From assembly GCA_025060505.1 (NCBI GenBank), contig JANXBU010000003.1, positions 124,001 through 188,000 on the forward strand: a stretch of DNA of 64,000 bases, in the 5' to 3' direction. Positions 53,957-62,337 of this stretch are shown in pieces. Position numbers and translations under genes: made by a program. The stretch comes from Candidatus Calescibacterium sp. GTDB taxonomy: Bacteria; Calescibacteriota; Calescibacteriia; Calescibacteriales; Calescibacteriaceae. The notes below the pieces were generated by a model, which saw nothing but the letters and a program-made list of their open reading frames with translations, made no database searches and had not been told where the DNA came from. Position 1 is the stretch's first letter, and every line of letters starts with the position of its first letter.

Positions 53957-54913
53957 TTAAACTTTTATCAGATTTACTATTGGACCGCACTCTGCTTTTA
54001 TTTCTATGTCTTCAGATCTAATAAGTTCTCCATCGAAATTGATACCGCTTTTGGCTTTTATAAAAGCTTCTTGAATAACGTCGTTGAAAGAGTGGGGGGG
54101 TCTCTTCTCTCCTCTCGCATAGGTTCTGAAATTTTTCAGAGCTGTCCATACATCTCCGGAATAAACAAGAAAATAAAATCCATCTTTATATTTTTCCGGT
54201 TCAGCAAATGGTCTGAAAAACAAAGCAGGTTCTCTGAAAATGGAACCTATTATAACGTAATGTGATTTGTATGGATACGGAGTTCCCTCAGTTATTATCT
54301 CAGCTTCAATTTGTCTGATCAGTCTTTCGTCATCTTGACCAAACACAAATTTTGCAATAGATGAATATATTGTTTGAATTATCGAGCTTTTTGAAGAAAT
54401 TCTTGACTCAATTACTTTTTGCGAAATTAGATAAGGAGTTCCCAGAAAAAAAGAAAAACATATTCTTTCTCCAAGAGGTGGTTTTATAAAGTTTAATTTT
54501 ATTGTGTTGAACTTCCTTATGTTATCTCTGGGTATTACTGGCACATTTCCCAAAGATGATAGGGTTTCGTAAAATCTGATCATAATATCGTCAAGATCGC
54601 CTTTCAGAGGTATTTTTTCTGCTACTGCGTTCAATGTTCCAGCTTTTCCAACCATTACAGGTATTTCTAGCTCTTTTTTTCTCCCGGTTTTTTCCCAAAG
54701 CAGATTTATTCCAGAATTTAATGTTCCGTCTCCTCCTACAAAACACCAAACATCGACTTTATCTATATTTTCTGATATTATTCTTTCAAGATCTTGAATT
54801 CTTTCAGTTTCTTCAAATATGTATGCGTGGTCTTTGAGTATGGCGCGTATTCTTCTGGCTATACCTTTCCTGTTTCTTCGAGCATTTATGTTGCATACTA
54901 TACCGACTTTCAT
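53957..54913 (-). CDS. Diacylglycerol/sphingosine-kinase-like lipid kinase
   Basis: 318 residues. The DAGK catalytic domain starts VGIVCNINARRNRKGIA. The GGDGTLNSGINLL motif (GGDGT) near residue 82 and GKAGTLNAVAEKI replace the standard GTAND-type block. It probably phosphorylates a lipid acceptor. Compared with YegS/DgkB, the substrate is open. TATTAT lies 12 nt before the ATG. It heads a two-gene unit with the SDR. Confidence 0.85.
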   Translation of the reverse strand: MKVGIVCNINARRNRKGIARRIRAILKDHAYIFEETERIQDLERIISENIDKVDVWCFVGGDGTLNSGINLLWEKTGRKKELEIPVMVGKAGTLNAVAEKIPLKGDLDDIMIRFYETLSSLGNVPVIPRDNIRKFNTIKLNFIKPPLGERICFSFFLGTPYLISQKVIESRISSKSSIIQTIYSSIAKFVFGQDDERLIRQIEAEIITEGTPYPYKSHYVIIGSIFREPALFFRPFAEPEKYKDGFYFLVYSGDVWTALKNFRTYARGEKRPPHSFNDVIQEAFIKAKSGINFDGELIRSEDIEIKAECGPIVNLIKV

Positions 54914-55015
54914 ATGGAGACTCTAATAATATGATAAGTTATTTATAGGTTGTAGAGTTTTTCAATCTCTTATTAATTTTTGTTTTACTTTTTCCTATCG
55001 TGTTCTTTTTGTGGA

Positions 55016-55040
55016 TTGACGATGTATTTTTATTCGTCAA
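55016..55040. repeat. Inverted repeat in a 250-bp spacer
   Basis: TTGACGA and TCGTCAA form a perfect 7-bp inverted repeat around an 11-nt centre, about 100 bp upstream of the lipid kinase gene. Possible operator or mRNA hairpin. The rest of 54914-55166 shows nothing else. Confidence 0.4.
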
Positions 55041-55166
55041 GATTATATATAGATTCTCGTTTTAAATTTTTCTTAAGATCAATGAATTTTTAAAGATTTT
55101 TCCTATATCTGCGGCAAATTTTCAATAAATTGCAAGGTTTTCGCGACGTAATTTTTTAAAAGATTT

Positions 55167-55697
55167 CTAAGTTCTTTTTATCTTTGTGGAGACAATATCG
55201 AGCACCATATGTATTGTGTCTCCGGATGATATTCCAATTAAGAAGGCGATGAGGAATTTTAGATCAATATCAAGCAGAATATGTACTGTTGAGAAAAAAG
55301 ATTCTCTGAGAACCAGAAGAAAATTTTTGGTTTTCATTTCAACTCCAAGAAATACGAATATTGCCGTAAGGAAATAAATTATCAGGGCTGATATGAAGGC
55401 GATTGATAAAGTAAGATAAATGGATCTGATAATTGAGGAAACTACGGGAAAATGAGATAGAAATGATCTGTGTTTTACTAGCTTCATGTATGGTATCCAG
55501 ATGAACCTTAGAAACGACCATCTTCTATAAGCTTTTGATTTTGTGTCAAGGTCTGGGGAGAGAAAGAATACTCCAAAGATTATAGATATGAAAAATACAG
55601 CAGAAGCTCCTAAATCTCTTGTAATTTTGTAGTAAAGATATGTCAAAGGAATAGTGAATAGGGAAGCAAAAACTTCGTGGGTATGGTATCTTGGCAT
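55167..55697 (-). CDS. YdjM/DUF2227-like metal-binding membrane protein
   Basis: 176 residues with three or four transmembrane helices (about 28-48, 88-118, 150-168). It has a conserved polar set: HTHEVFASLF, FLSPDLDTKSKAYRRW, and a KHRSFLSHFPVVSS motif. H/D-rich patterns of this kind (H..H, SPDLD, H-R-x-x-x-H) define the putative metal-dependent membrane hydrolases of the YdjM/DUF457/DUF2227 group. Biochemical role unknown. It lies 2 bp downstream of the sigma factor gene. Confidence 0.72.
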   Translation of the reverse strand: MPRYHTHEVFASLFTIPLTYLYYKITRDLGASAVFFISIIFGVFFLSPDLDTKSKAYRRWSFLRFIWIPYMKLVKHRSFLSHFPVVSSIIRSIYLTLSIAFISALIIYFLTAIFVFLGVEMKTKNFLLVLRESFFSTVHILLDIDLKFLIAFLIGISSGDTIHMVLDIVSTKIKRT

Positions 55698-55699
55698 TT

Positions 55700-56443
55700 T
55701 TAGACCATAACTTTACCCTCAAGTTCCTTTCGGAGTTTCAGCAGAGCTTTTGAATGTATTTGGGAGATTCTTGATTCGCTTACGTTTAACTTCCTGGAAA
55801 TCTCCTTCATATGAAATCCATCAAGATAGTACAATTTTATTATTTCTCTTTCTCTTTCATCTAGTTTTTCCAATGCTTTTTCTATTATCTTTCGCAAGTT
55901 GGAGTTTTCTGCAAATTTGAAAGGATCCTTTACATTCTCATCATTTATAAGTTCATAGAGTAACTTTCCTTCCGACGAATTCTGATCAAATACAACTTCA
56001 TCAAGAGAGATAATTGACAGATTTGTTATTCTTTCAAGTTCAATATGATATTCTTCAAGTGTTATTCCGAGTTCTTTTGCAACTTCCTCATCGGTAGGTT
56101 CTCTACCGAGTTTGTTTTGTAGTTCTTTTATGGTGTTTGCAATTTGTTTGACCATAAGTCTTGATGATCTTGAAAGTACATCTGTTTTGCGCAGGTAGTC
56201 TATGATTGCTCCTCTTATTCTTATTTCTGCCCAGTTTTCAAACCTTCCTTTTGATTGATCAAATTTTTGTGCAGCTTCTATGAGTCCCAGGATACCTTCG
56301 GAAACGAGTTCTTCTCTTGCCATGCTATCTGGAAGTCTTGGAGCAACCTTGCGTACAACCATCTCGACCAAGTGTATGTTTTCCTCTACGATCTTTCTTA
56401 TATCTTTATTTACAATCTTTGGTTCTTTACTCTTCCTTCCCAT
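55700..56443 (-). CDS. fliA: FliA/WhiG-type sigma factor (sigma-28 family)
   Basis: 247 residues. Region 2 spans about 18-90 (VEMVVRKVAPRLPDSM, LVSEGILGLIEAAQKFD, FENWAEIRIRGAIIDYLR). Region 3 lies at about 110-150 and region 4 at about 195-240 (LDEREREIIKLYYLDGFHMK, ISRKLNVSESRISQIHSKAL). The compact order and DxLSRSSR element match FliA/WhiG rather than RpoD. It would direct RNA polymerase to flagellar and motility promoters. TATAAT lies 11 nt before the ATG, with AGGAG between, so initiation may use either mode. Confidence 0.9.
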   Translation of the reverse strand: MGRKSKEPKIVNKDIRKIVEENIHLVEMVVRKVAPRLPDSMAREELVSEGILGLIEAAQKFDQSKGRFENWAEIRIRGAIIDYLRKTDVLSRSSRLMVKQIANTIKELQNKLGREPTDEEVAKELGITLEEYHIELERITNLSIISLDEVVFDQNSSEGKLLYELINDENVKDPFKFAENSNLRKIIEKALEKLDEREREIIKLYYLDGFHMKEISRKLNVSESRISQIHSKALLKLRKELEGKVMV

Positions 56444-56455
56444 CTCCTGAATAAA

Positions 56456-57592
56456 TTATAAAATTTTTTTATATGTGTTTTTATATCGCTTAATGTTGAG
56501 ATTTTCTGTTATTTCTGTATTTCCTATTACTCCGAAAAATTCATATTTGCAGACTTTGCATCTGCTGCTGGTTTTATCAAGATTTTCGAATGATGAAGTG
56601 AAACCATATCTTGAAATCAGAATGTTTCCACAAGAAGGACAGTATGTGTTTTCTCCTTTATCTCCCCAGACGTTTCCGACATAAACAAATTTGAGTTTCG
56701 CACGAGCTATATCATAGGCTTTTTTTAGCACATCTAGTGGAGTTGGAGGTTTGTCTCTCATAAGAAAATGCGGAAAGAATCTTGATATATGAAGCGGTAT
56801 TCTATTGTCTATTTCGGAAATGAAATCTACAACTTGTTTAAAATCCTCTTCTTTATCATTTACTCCGGGTATAATGAGGTAGGTAAGCTCTATGAAAGGT
56901 TTCCCATTTTTTTTGAATTTTTCAAAAGATCTTCTTATTGAGGTCAAGACTGGTTTCAGATGTGCATCACTTACTTCTTTGTAGAGTTCTTCTTTTGCGA
57001 ATTTCAGATCTATGTTCATCGCATCCACAAAATCAGAAAGTTCCTCAAATGGTTGGACGCTTATGTATCCGTTTGTCACAAGAACAACTTTCATGTCTGG
57101 TGCCGATTTTTTGAGGAGATTTGCTGTGTCAATTATGAATTCAAACCATATTGTGGGCTCATTGTATGTGAATGCAATACCGATATTCCTGCTAGATTTA
57201 CTTTCAACTATTAAAGATACAAGCTCCTTGGGTGTAATAGATCTTACGGGAACAACTCCTTCTACGAGTTCCCAGTTCTGACAAAACTTGCAAGAGAAAT
57301 TGCAACCTACACCTCCTATTGATAAGATGTTGTATGTTGGATAAAAATGAAAGAGAGGTTTTTTCTCTATTGGATCAAGACATATTGAGGCGTACTTTCC
57401 ATAAGATCCTGCATAAAGTTTCCCTCCCTTGTTTATTCTAACAAGACATTTCCCAGCTTCTCCATCTGGTATATCACATCCTTGCGGACACAAAACACAC
57501 TTTACATAACCCCCTTCTTTTTTTAGGTAGTATTTTGCCTCATAATCCCCTCCTTTTATAGGGAAAGTATCTTTATAGAACCCGATGGACAT
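56456..57592 (-). CDS. amrS: AmmeMemoRadiSam-type radical SAM enzyme
   Basis: 378 residues. GVGCNFSCKFCQNW near residue 93 is the CxxxCxxC cluster site. N-terminal CVLCPQGCDIPDGEAGKC adds a second cysteine group, and ENTYCPSCGNILISRYGF near the C-terminus forms a zinc-ribbon-like site. This architecture is the AmmeMemoRadiSam (PflA-like) family, usually encoded with AMMECR1 and Memo homologs. Those partners are absent here. Its substrate is not established. It ends 12 bp before fliA. Confidence 0.9.
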   Translation of the reverse strand: MSIGFYKDTFPIKGGDYEAKYYLKKEGGYVKCVLCPQGCDIPDGEAGKCLVRINKGGKLYAGSYGKYASICLDPIEKKPLFHFYPTYNILSIGGVGCNFSCKFCQNWELVEGVVPVRSITPKELVSLIVESKSSRNIGIAFTYNEPTIWFEFIIDTANLLKKSAPDMKVVLVTNGYISVQPFEELSDFVDAMNIDLKFAKEELYKEVSDAHLKPVLTSIRRSFEKFKKNGKPFIELTYLIIPGVNDKEEDFKQVVDFISEIDNRIPLHISRFFPHFLMRDKPPTPLDVLKKAYDIARAKLKFVYVGNVWGDKGENTYCPSCGNILISRYGFTSSFENLDKTSSRCKVCKYEFFGVIGNTEITENLNIKRYKNTYKKIL

Positions 57593-57712
57593 AATTAAAA
57601 CTTACTCATAAAACGCAATCTGTAGGTAATTGCTGAATACATCAAAACGAATCAAGACATTTTTGTTTCTCGTTTGTAAGAGGGAAGCTGGTTTGGATAT
57701 TTTCTGTAATTT

Positions 57713-57946
57713 TCAGAAGAGTATTTTTTCGTCGTACTTTTTGCTCTCTTCTGATACCTCTTTGTATAGGACTTTGCCGTCTGCTATTTCTCTTAATGCT
57801 ACGACTATTTCTTTGTTTCCTTCAAGGTTATCAACCAAAGGTCTTGCATTTCTGACAAGCTGATAAGCCCTTATTATAGCCATGCGAACCAAAACAAATT
57901 TATTTGGTACCTTTTCAAGGCAATCTTCAATGGTTATTCTTGCCAT
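57713..57946 (-). CDS. rpoZ: RNA polymerase omega subunit
   Basis: 77 residues. CLEKVPNKFVLVRMAIIRAYQ with LVRNARPLVDNLEGNKEIV is the omega core, and VVALREIADGKV is the conserved C-terminal helix. Omega supports assembly of the beta' subunit. It lies 120 bp upstream of amrS in the same direction. In many genomes rpoZ follows gmk; here they are 20 kb apart. Confidence 0.9.
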   Translation of the reverse strand: MARITIEDCLEKVPNKFVLVRMAIIRAYQLVRNARPLVDNLEGNKEIVVALREIADGKVLYKEVSEESKKYDEKILF

Positions 57947-58113
57947 ATTTTCTTACCTTATTCCGAAATATTAAACCTTTATGTTTTTTCAAGAATTTTT
58001 GTTTTGCCACAATCATCTGGAAATTGCTTGCCTAGTGAGATTTGATCGTGGAGATAGTTTTTACTTCAAAAAAGATCATTTAAATTGAATATGCCTTGAA
58101 TTGAGCTGAGAAT

Positions 58114-59007
58114 TTAGCTACTGTGATTTACAGATTTAATTTTCTTCTCAAATTCTTTCAGAGTTCTTGCCTTTATTACTTCCTTCTTCAAGAGCCTAAG
58201 TTTATCTACATCGTCAATATGGATTATCTCCTTCTTGATTGATCTGGATATTTTACCAAACTTGATGCGTATAGCGAACAGCAATGCTTCCTTCAATCCT
58301 TCCTTTCTTCCTTTTTGTATACCTTCTTCAAGTCCCTTCTGTTTTCCTTCCTGATATAGCCATGTTTTAGTTATATCTATATCTATCACCGCTTTTTCTA
58401 CCTCCTTCCTCAAATCTTCTCTTATGTCTCTGAGCTCCGCAAATACTCCTAATCTATTTATATATTCTAACATATCGTGTTTGCTTATCTCTCTTTTCTC
58501 AAAACTTTGCCTGAGCCTTGATATTATGTTTCTTATAACTTCTGAAATATTATCTGTTCTACCAAGTATCCCAAGCAGATACACGTCCGGATTATCTGAT
58601 TCTAAAAATTTGTCAGCTTCAACTTTCTTCAAGTCTATTATCTCATACTCATACAAAATAGATGTCCCATCTGTTCTCATCTCTATCCTGTTGCTCATTT
58701 TAAGTTCATCCTTTCCTAAGTAGATTACTATCTGTTTTACTGGAAGATTGTGTTTTGAAATGACGACATAAAAATAACCAAGCATCCTTTTTGGCATATC
58801 TGGATCGTTTTTAGCCTGAAACTCTATGTGTAAAATCAACTCTGTTCCATCTTTAAGTTTCACAATCGCTAAAAAATCTGCCACAAGCTTACCGACTTGC
58901 ATCTCCTGCGATATCGGCCTTATCTCTACAAACTCGTATCCAAGAATCCTCAGAACCCCAAGCGCTACCTTCTCGAAAGTTGCTTTTATTGAAGAGTCAT
59001 ATTTCAT
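58114..59007 (-). CDS. Rpn/PD-(D/E)XK nuclease family putative transposase
   Basis: 297 residues. The nuclease core is VADFLAIVKLKDGTELILH followed by IEFQAKNDPDMPKRML (D, then E-x-Q/K of the PD-(D/E)XK fold). The typical Rpn/YhgA tail follows, with a Lys/Gly/Glu-rich QKGLEEGIQKGRKEGLKEAL stretch. Rpn proteins promote RecA-independent recombination or act as mobile nucleases or defence proteins. Many AT-rich thermophile genomes carry many copies. No terminal inverted repeats or target duplication were seen at its ends, so mobility is inferred only from the family. Confidence 0.82.
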   Translation of the reverse strand: MKYDSSIKATFEKVALGVLRILGYEFVEIRPISQEMQVGKLVADFLAIVKLKDGTELILHIEFQAKNDPDMPKRMLGYFYVVISKHNLPVKQIVIYLGKDELKMSNRIEMRTDGTSILYEYEIIDLKKVEADKFLESDNPDVYLLGILGRTDNISEVIRNIISRLRQSFEKREISKHDMLEYINRLGVFAELRDIREDLRKEVEKAVIDIDITKTWLYQEGKQKGLEEGIQKGRKEGLKEALLFAIRIKFGKISRSIKKEIIHIDDVDKLRLLKKEVIKARTLKEFEKKIKSVNHSS

Positions 59008-59347
59008 CCCTTTGAATTTGAGAATTTTCAGGGAAGTAATCGGAAATCTGAAAAGAGTTGGAGGTATTCATCTGAGCTTTGGTTCGGATAAAAAATTACT
59101 AAATCTACATATGTATTGTCCCTATTCTGTATGGCAAAATCCGAAACAAAATTTTCTTGCGTAGTATTTGGGTTCTTTGAAATTTTGATCTCTTATAAAA
59201 AATTATTCTATTCGGGATTGCTGAGAATTTTCTCATTTGGTTCTTGGATCATCTATCTTTCTTTTGGATGTTTTTTTGACATTGTAAGATTTTTCTGATA
59301 AAACTTGAATATCATCAAATTTTAAATATAATTTACACATTTCAATT
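59008..59347. other. Spacer between divergent Rpn and second pgsA genes
   Basis: 340 bp. A TATAAT box at 59327-59332 lies 15 nt before the GTG of the second pgsA gene. Open stretches on the plus strand (one overlapping the Rpn gene) look like AT-rich noise and match no family. No repeat or RNA was recognised. Confidence 0.5.
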
Positions 59348-59911
59348 GTGTCAGAGATACTGTATATTCCAAATATAATAACTGCTTTTCGGTTAGTTCT
59401 CACTCCTTTCATTTTGTATCATATGTATTTTGAGAATTGGCAGATAGCTTTTTTTGTTGGGTTTGTTGCGGTGGTTTCTGATTTTCTTGATGGAACAATA
59501 GCGAGAAGATTGAACATGGTTTCCGATTTTGGTAGGAAATTTGATCCAACGGTTGATAAGATTGTTTTGCTTTCTATATTTTTTGTGATATACCAGAAAA
59601 AACTTGCACCAGATTGGTTTTCTTTGATGGTTATAGTAAAGGATGTTTCTATTCCTGTTGTTCTTCTGATAGGCAAGATGAGGGGGGTGAAATTGAATTT
59701 TTCTCCGACAAAGATGGGTAAAGCTGCTGTTGCTTTGCAGTTTTTATATGTTATACTTCTTGTGTCGGAAAAGGCACTGGATATAAAAACATATTACGCT
59801 TATCTTATGTTTCCGATGGTCGTTTTCTGTTTTCTTTCATTGGCAAGCTATGTGGTGCTGATATATAAGCTTGTAAGTAGAGCAAAGGTGGAGGATAAAA
59901 TTGATATTTGA
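59348..59911 (+). CDS. CDP-alcohol phosphatidyltransferase (second PgsA paralog)
   Basis: 187 residues. IPNIITAFRLVLTPFILYH and the motif DFLDGTIARRLNMVSDFG, followed by RKFDPTVDK, give the full DG-AR-G-D-D signature. About five transmembrane helices. It either makes phosphatidylglycerophosphate or another phospholipid head group (for example cardiolipin or inositol lipid); the division of labour with the 47.3 kb gene cannot be read. GTG start; a TATAAT box 15 nt upstream gives a short leader without a Shine-Dalgarno site. Confidence 0.86.
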   Translation: MSEILYIPNIITAFRLVLTPFILYHMYFENWQIAFFVGFVAVVSDFLDGTIARRLNMVSDFGRKFDPTVDKIVLLSIFFVIYQKKLAPDWFSLMVIVKDVSIPVVLLIGKMRGVKLNFSPTKMGKAAVALQFLYVILLVSEKALDIKTYYAYLMFPMVVFCFLSLASYVVLIYKLVSRAKVEDKIDI

Positions 59912-59957
59912 ATTTTTTGTTTATTCTGTATTTGTCTGTTCATACTTTCTTTGCTTA

Positions 59958-60443
59958 TCAGTAGCTGATTTGTGGTGGAGTTATTTGTTTTCTTTCTTTT
60001 ATCTCTCCAATATACTGAGGAGGTTGAATATAGTATGAGCCATTTTCCTTCACAAAGACTATGTTGTTATATATTCTGATGTCCTCAACTGGATATTTTC
60101 TTCTTAACTTTATTTCGACTTCAAATTCGCAAGCATTTTCAGCGATTTTTGAAGAGAGAATTCTAAATGATTCAAATGTACCATAAAAAGCTTCTTGTTC
60201 TCTGATTTTGTATATTACCGAGGAAATGAATATTTCTGCTTGTTCTGTATCTTTGAAGAATTTCGTTATCAGATCTTTCGTTCTTACATCTCTTATATCA
60301 TATCTGCTAAGTGTATTCATCAGTTCATTTAAAGCTGAAAGTTCTTCTGAACACTCCTGTGGAACATAAGCAATCTTATGGGAAGAACAGTATATTGGTA
60401 TAAGAATTAAGATTGAGAATATTGTTATCTTTATAAATCTCAT
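59958..60443 (-). CDS. Predicted lipoprotein, unknown function
   Basis: 161 residues. A hydrophobic signal of 18 residues ends with PIYCSS, a plausible lipobox cysteine. The rest is one small alpha/beta domain (IRDVRTKDLITKFF, AENACEFEVEIKLRRKYPV, ENGSYYIQPPQYIGEI), similar in feel to NTF2- or DUF4878-like lipoproteins, but not recognised. GAAAG before the ATG may be a weak ribosome site. It is convergent with pgsA2 and divergent from hisB. Confidence 0.65.
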   Translation of the reverse strand: MRFIKITIFSILILIPIYCSSHKIAYVPQECSEELSALNELMNTLSRYDIRDVRTKDLITKFFKDTEQAEIFISSVIYKIREQEAFYGTFESFRILSSKIAENACEFEVEIKLRRKYPVEDIRIYNNIVFVKENGSYYIQPPQYIGEIKERKQITPPQISY

Positions 60444-60482
60444 CTTTCTTCCGAAATTAGTTTTATTTGCTTGAGGTATTTA

Positions 60483-60488
60483 TAAAAT
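60483..60488 (+). promoter_or_regulatory. -10 box deciding the hisB start
   Basis: TAAAAT (within TATAAAAT) lies 8 nt before ATG 60497 and inside the frame extended to TTG 60467, favouring the ATG as a leaderless start. Confidence 0.58.
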
Positions 60489-60496
60489 CAGATATT

Positions 60497-61072
60497 ATGG
60501 AAGAAAGAGCGTACAAGTTGAGCAAGAAAACGAAGGAAGCAGATATAGATTTGAAGATAAACATAGACGGAACGGGAAAAAGCAAAGTAGAAACTACTGT
60601 TGGATTTTTAGATCATATGCTTACAATATTTTCTGAATTTTCTCTATTTGATATTGAACTTTCTGCCAAAGGCGACACTCATATAGATAATCACCATCTT
60701 GTTGAGGAGATTGGTTTGTGTATGGGGGAGGCTATAATGTCGAGTTGTGGTAAAGACATAAGAAGGTTTGGGAGCGAAAAAGTTCCTCTTGACGAAGCTC
60801 TGTGCGAATTTGTTGTTGATATATCTGGAAGACCTTATTTTTTTCTGCACGGAGCAGAGCTTATAAGGGAGCCGTTTTACCTCAACATACTGTACATATT
60901 TTTTGATGGTCTGGCTCGGGGTGGGAAATTTACTACACATTGTTCAGTATACTACGGAATGAACTCTCATCACATAGTTGAAGCATCTTTTAAAGCTTCA
61001 GCTCTCGCGTTCCACCAAGCAACGAGAAAAAGAGGCGTAGAAAGAATACCTTCAACAAAGGGATATATATAA
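60497..61072 (+). CDS. hisB: Imidazoleglycerol-phosphate dehydratase
   Basis: Histidine synthesis, dehydrating imidazole-glycerol phosphate. 191 residues, monofunctional (no fused phosphatase). The metal-binding HDHHLVEE-type segment appears as DTHIDNHHLVEEIGLCMGEA. Paired FLDHMLT, YGMNSHHIVEASFKA and AFHQATRKR are present. Isolated from other his genes. Confidence 0.95.
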   Translation: MEERAYKLSKKTKEADIDLKINIDGTGKSKVETTVGFLDHMLTIFSEFSLFDIELSAKGDTHIDNHHLVEEIGLCMGEAIMSSCGKDIRRFGSEKVPLDEALCEFVVDISGRPYFFLHGAELIREPFYLNILYIFFDGLARGGKFTTHCSVYYGMNSHHIVEASFKASALAFHQATRKRGVERIPSTKGYI

Positions 61073-61682
61073 CTCTCCTGAATCAGAAGATTTCTTGTCA
61101 AAGTAGATCATTAAATTAGATTTATCAAAAATGAGATGCTCAAATATAATATCTCAGACAACGATATCTCAAATATATCAGATCTATATGGTGGTAATGC
61201 GGATTAATATAAAATTATGGTAGATGGAGAAATATGATATATCTTTTAAGAATTTGATTTATTTCATTTCAGCAGCCGGAAAAAGAGCTTTTGAAAATAA
61301 TAGGTCTTGATGTATCTGATCTACGTGTTCTTAATGTAAATTCTAAGTTAATCAATCTCTTTTTCATCTATAATGTTTGAATTCCGGAAAAACACATTTG
61401 TAATCAAGGAGTATTCTTAATTTTCTAATTGAGCATCTGATGCATTCAAATGATTTGGATCACAATGGAAACAGACCAGCTCTGTTGGAATTGATTGACG
61501 GTTTTTGTCCGAATTTCTTACAAATTATTTAAAAACAAGCTCTTAAAGAGTAAGGTTGCGGATGCTGTGAGATTTACATAACAATGATATATATTTAGAT
61601 AACAATGATATATTAATTTGTAGTCTCGATGGACTGAAAATGTTAATTGACACTTGTTTTTGTATTTCTGGAGTAATAGAAT
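61073..61682. other. 610-bp gene-free stretch with coding-like debris
   Basis: The largest truly gene-free interval. Fragments look formerly coding: one frame from about 61415 reads ILNFLIEHLMHSND, then HNGNRPALLELIDGFCPNFL before a stop, and an earlier fragment reads QPEKELLKIIGLDVSDLRVL. Neither matches a family I can name. A 15-bp direct repeat lies at the right end. Probably a decayed gene, but the evidence is only codon-like texture. Confidence 0.35.
61578..61613. repeat. 15-bp direct repeat, 21-bp period
   Basis: ATAACAATGATATAT occurs at 61578-61592 and 61599-61613, in the gene-free stretch before efp. Confidence 0.65.
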
Positions 61683-62237
61683 TTAAGCTCTTCCGACGTA
61701 TTCGTTGGTTTCTGTATTAACTTTGATTTTATCACCTTTTTTGATGTGTAGCGGAACATTTATGGTCATACCATTTGACAAAGTTGCCGGTTTTATCCCC
61801 CCAGATTCAGTATCTCCTCTGACACCGGGGGGAGTTTCAATTACTTCGAACTCCATAACCTTTGGTATTCTTACCGTTAGTGCTATTTCATCGCCTAAGA
61901 TTACATCAAAGTCAACACCTTCTGTGAACCATTGTATCTTATCTTCAAGGATTTTTTCGTCGAACCTGTATTCTTCGTAAGTTTCAGAATCAAGAAATAC
62001 ATATTGGTTAGCATCTTTATATACGAACTTAGCTGGTCTGATTGATATGTCGGGAGCTTCTATTTTATCTGACGACACAAATGTTCTATCTATAACTTTA
62101 CCTGATACAATATCTTTGAGTTTTACTTTAACATGTGGTTGCCTTTGGGCTATTTTTTGTTTTTCAAAATTAACAACTTCATATATTCTCCCTTCCAATC
62201 TTACGAATGTTCCAACTCTTAGGTCTCCGGCTTCCAT
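61683..62237 (-). CDS. efp: Elongation factor P with altered loop
   Basis: 184 residues, three beta-domains: EAGDLRVGTFVRLEGRIYEV at the start, an OB domain, and the C-terminal signature GVRGDTESGGIKPATLSNG. EF-P relieves ribosome stalling at polyproline. The loop that normally reads KPGKG, with the modified Lys34 or Arg32, here reads KIAQRQPHVKVKLKD. The PGKG glycines are gone and a Gln/Arg takes the tip. Either a different or no modification is used. No epmA/epmB or earP/ymfI-type gene is nearby. Confidence 0.93.
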   Translation of the reverse strand: MEAGDLRVGTFVRLEGRIYEVVNFEKQKIAQRQPHVKVKLKDIVSGKVIDRTFVSSDKIEAPDISIRPAKFVYKDANQYVFLDSETYEEYRFDEKILEDKIQWFTEGVDFDVILGDEIALTVRIPKVMEFEVIETPPGVRGDTESGGIKPATLSNGMTINVPLHIKKGDKIKVNTETNEYVGRA

Positions 62238-62337
62238 AAACTAAAATGTGTAAAACTCATGTAACATTGTGTAAAAAAGCTGAAAAAATGGAAAATTAAA
62301 TATTTAAATCAAAGTTTGTTTTTGGAGGTATTTGAAT

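Noticed and set aside
58826-59164. 112-codon open frame on the plus strand over the start of the Rpn gene
   Set aside because: Antisense to a well-supported nuclease gene, and its unique part resembles nothing.
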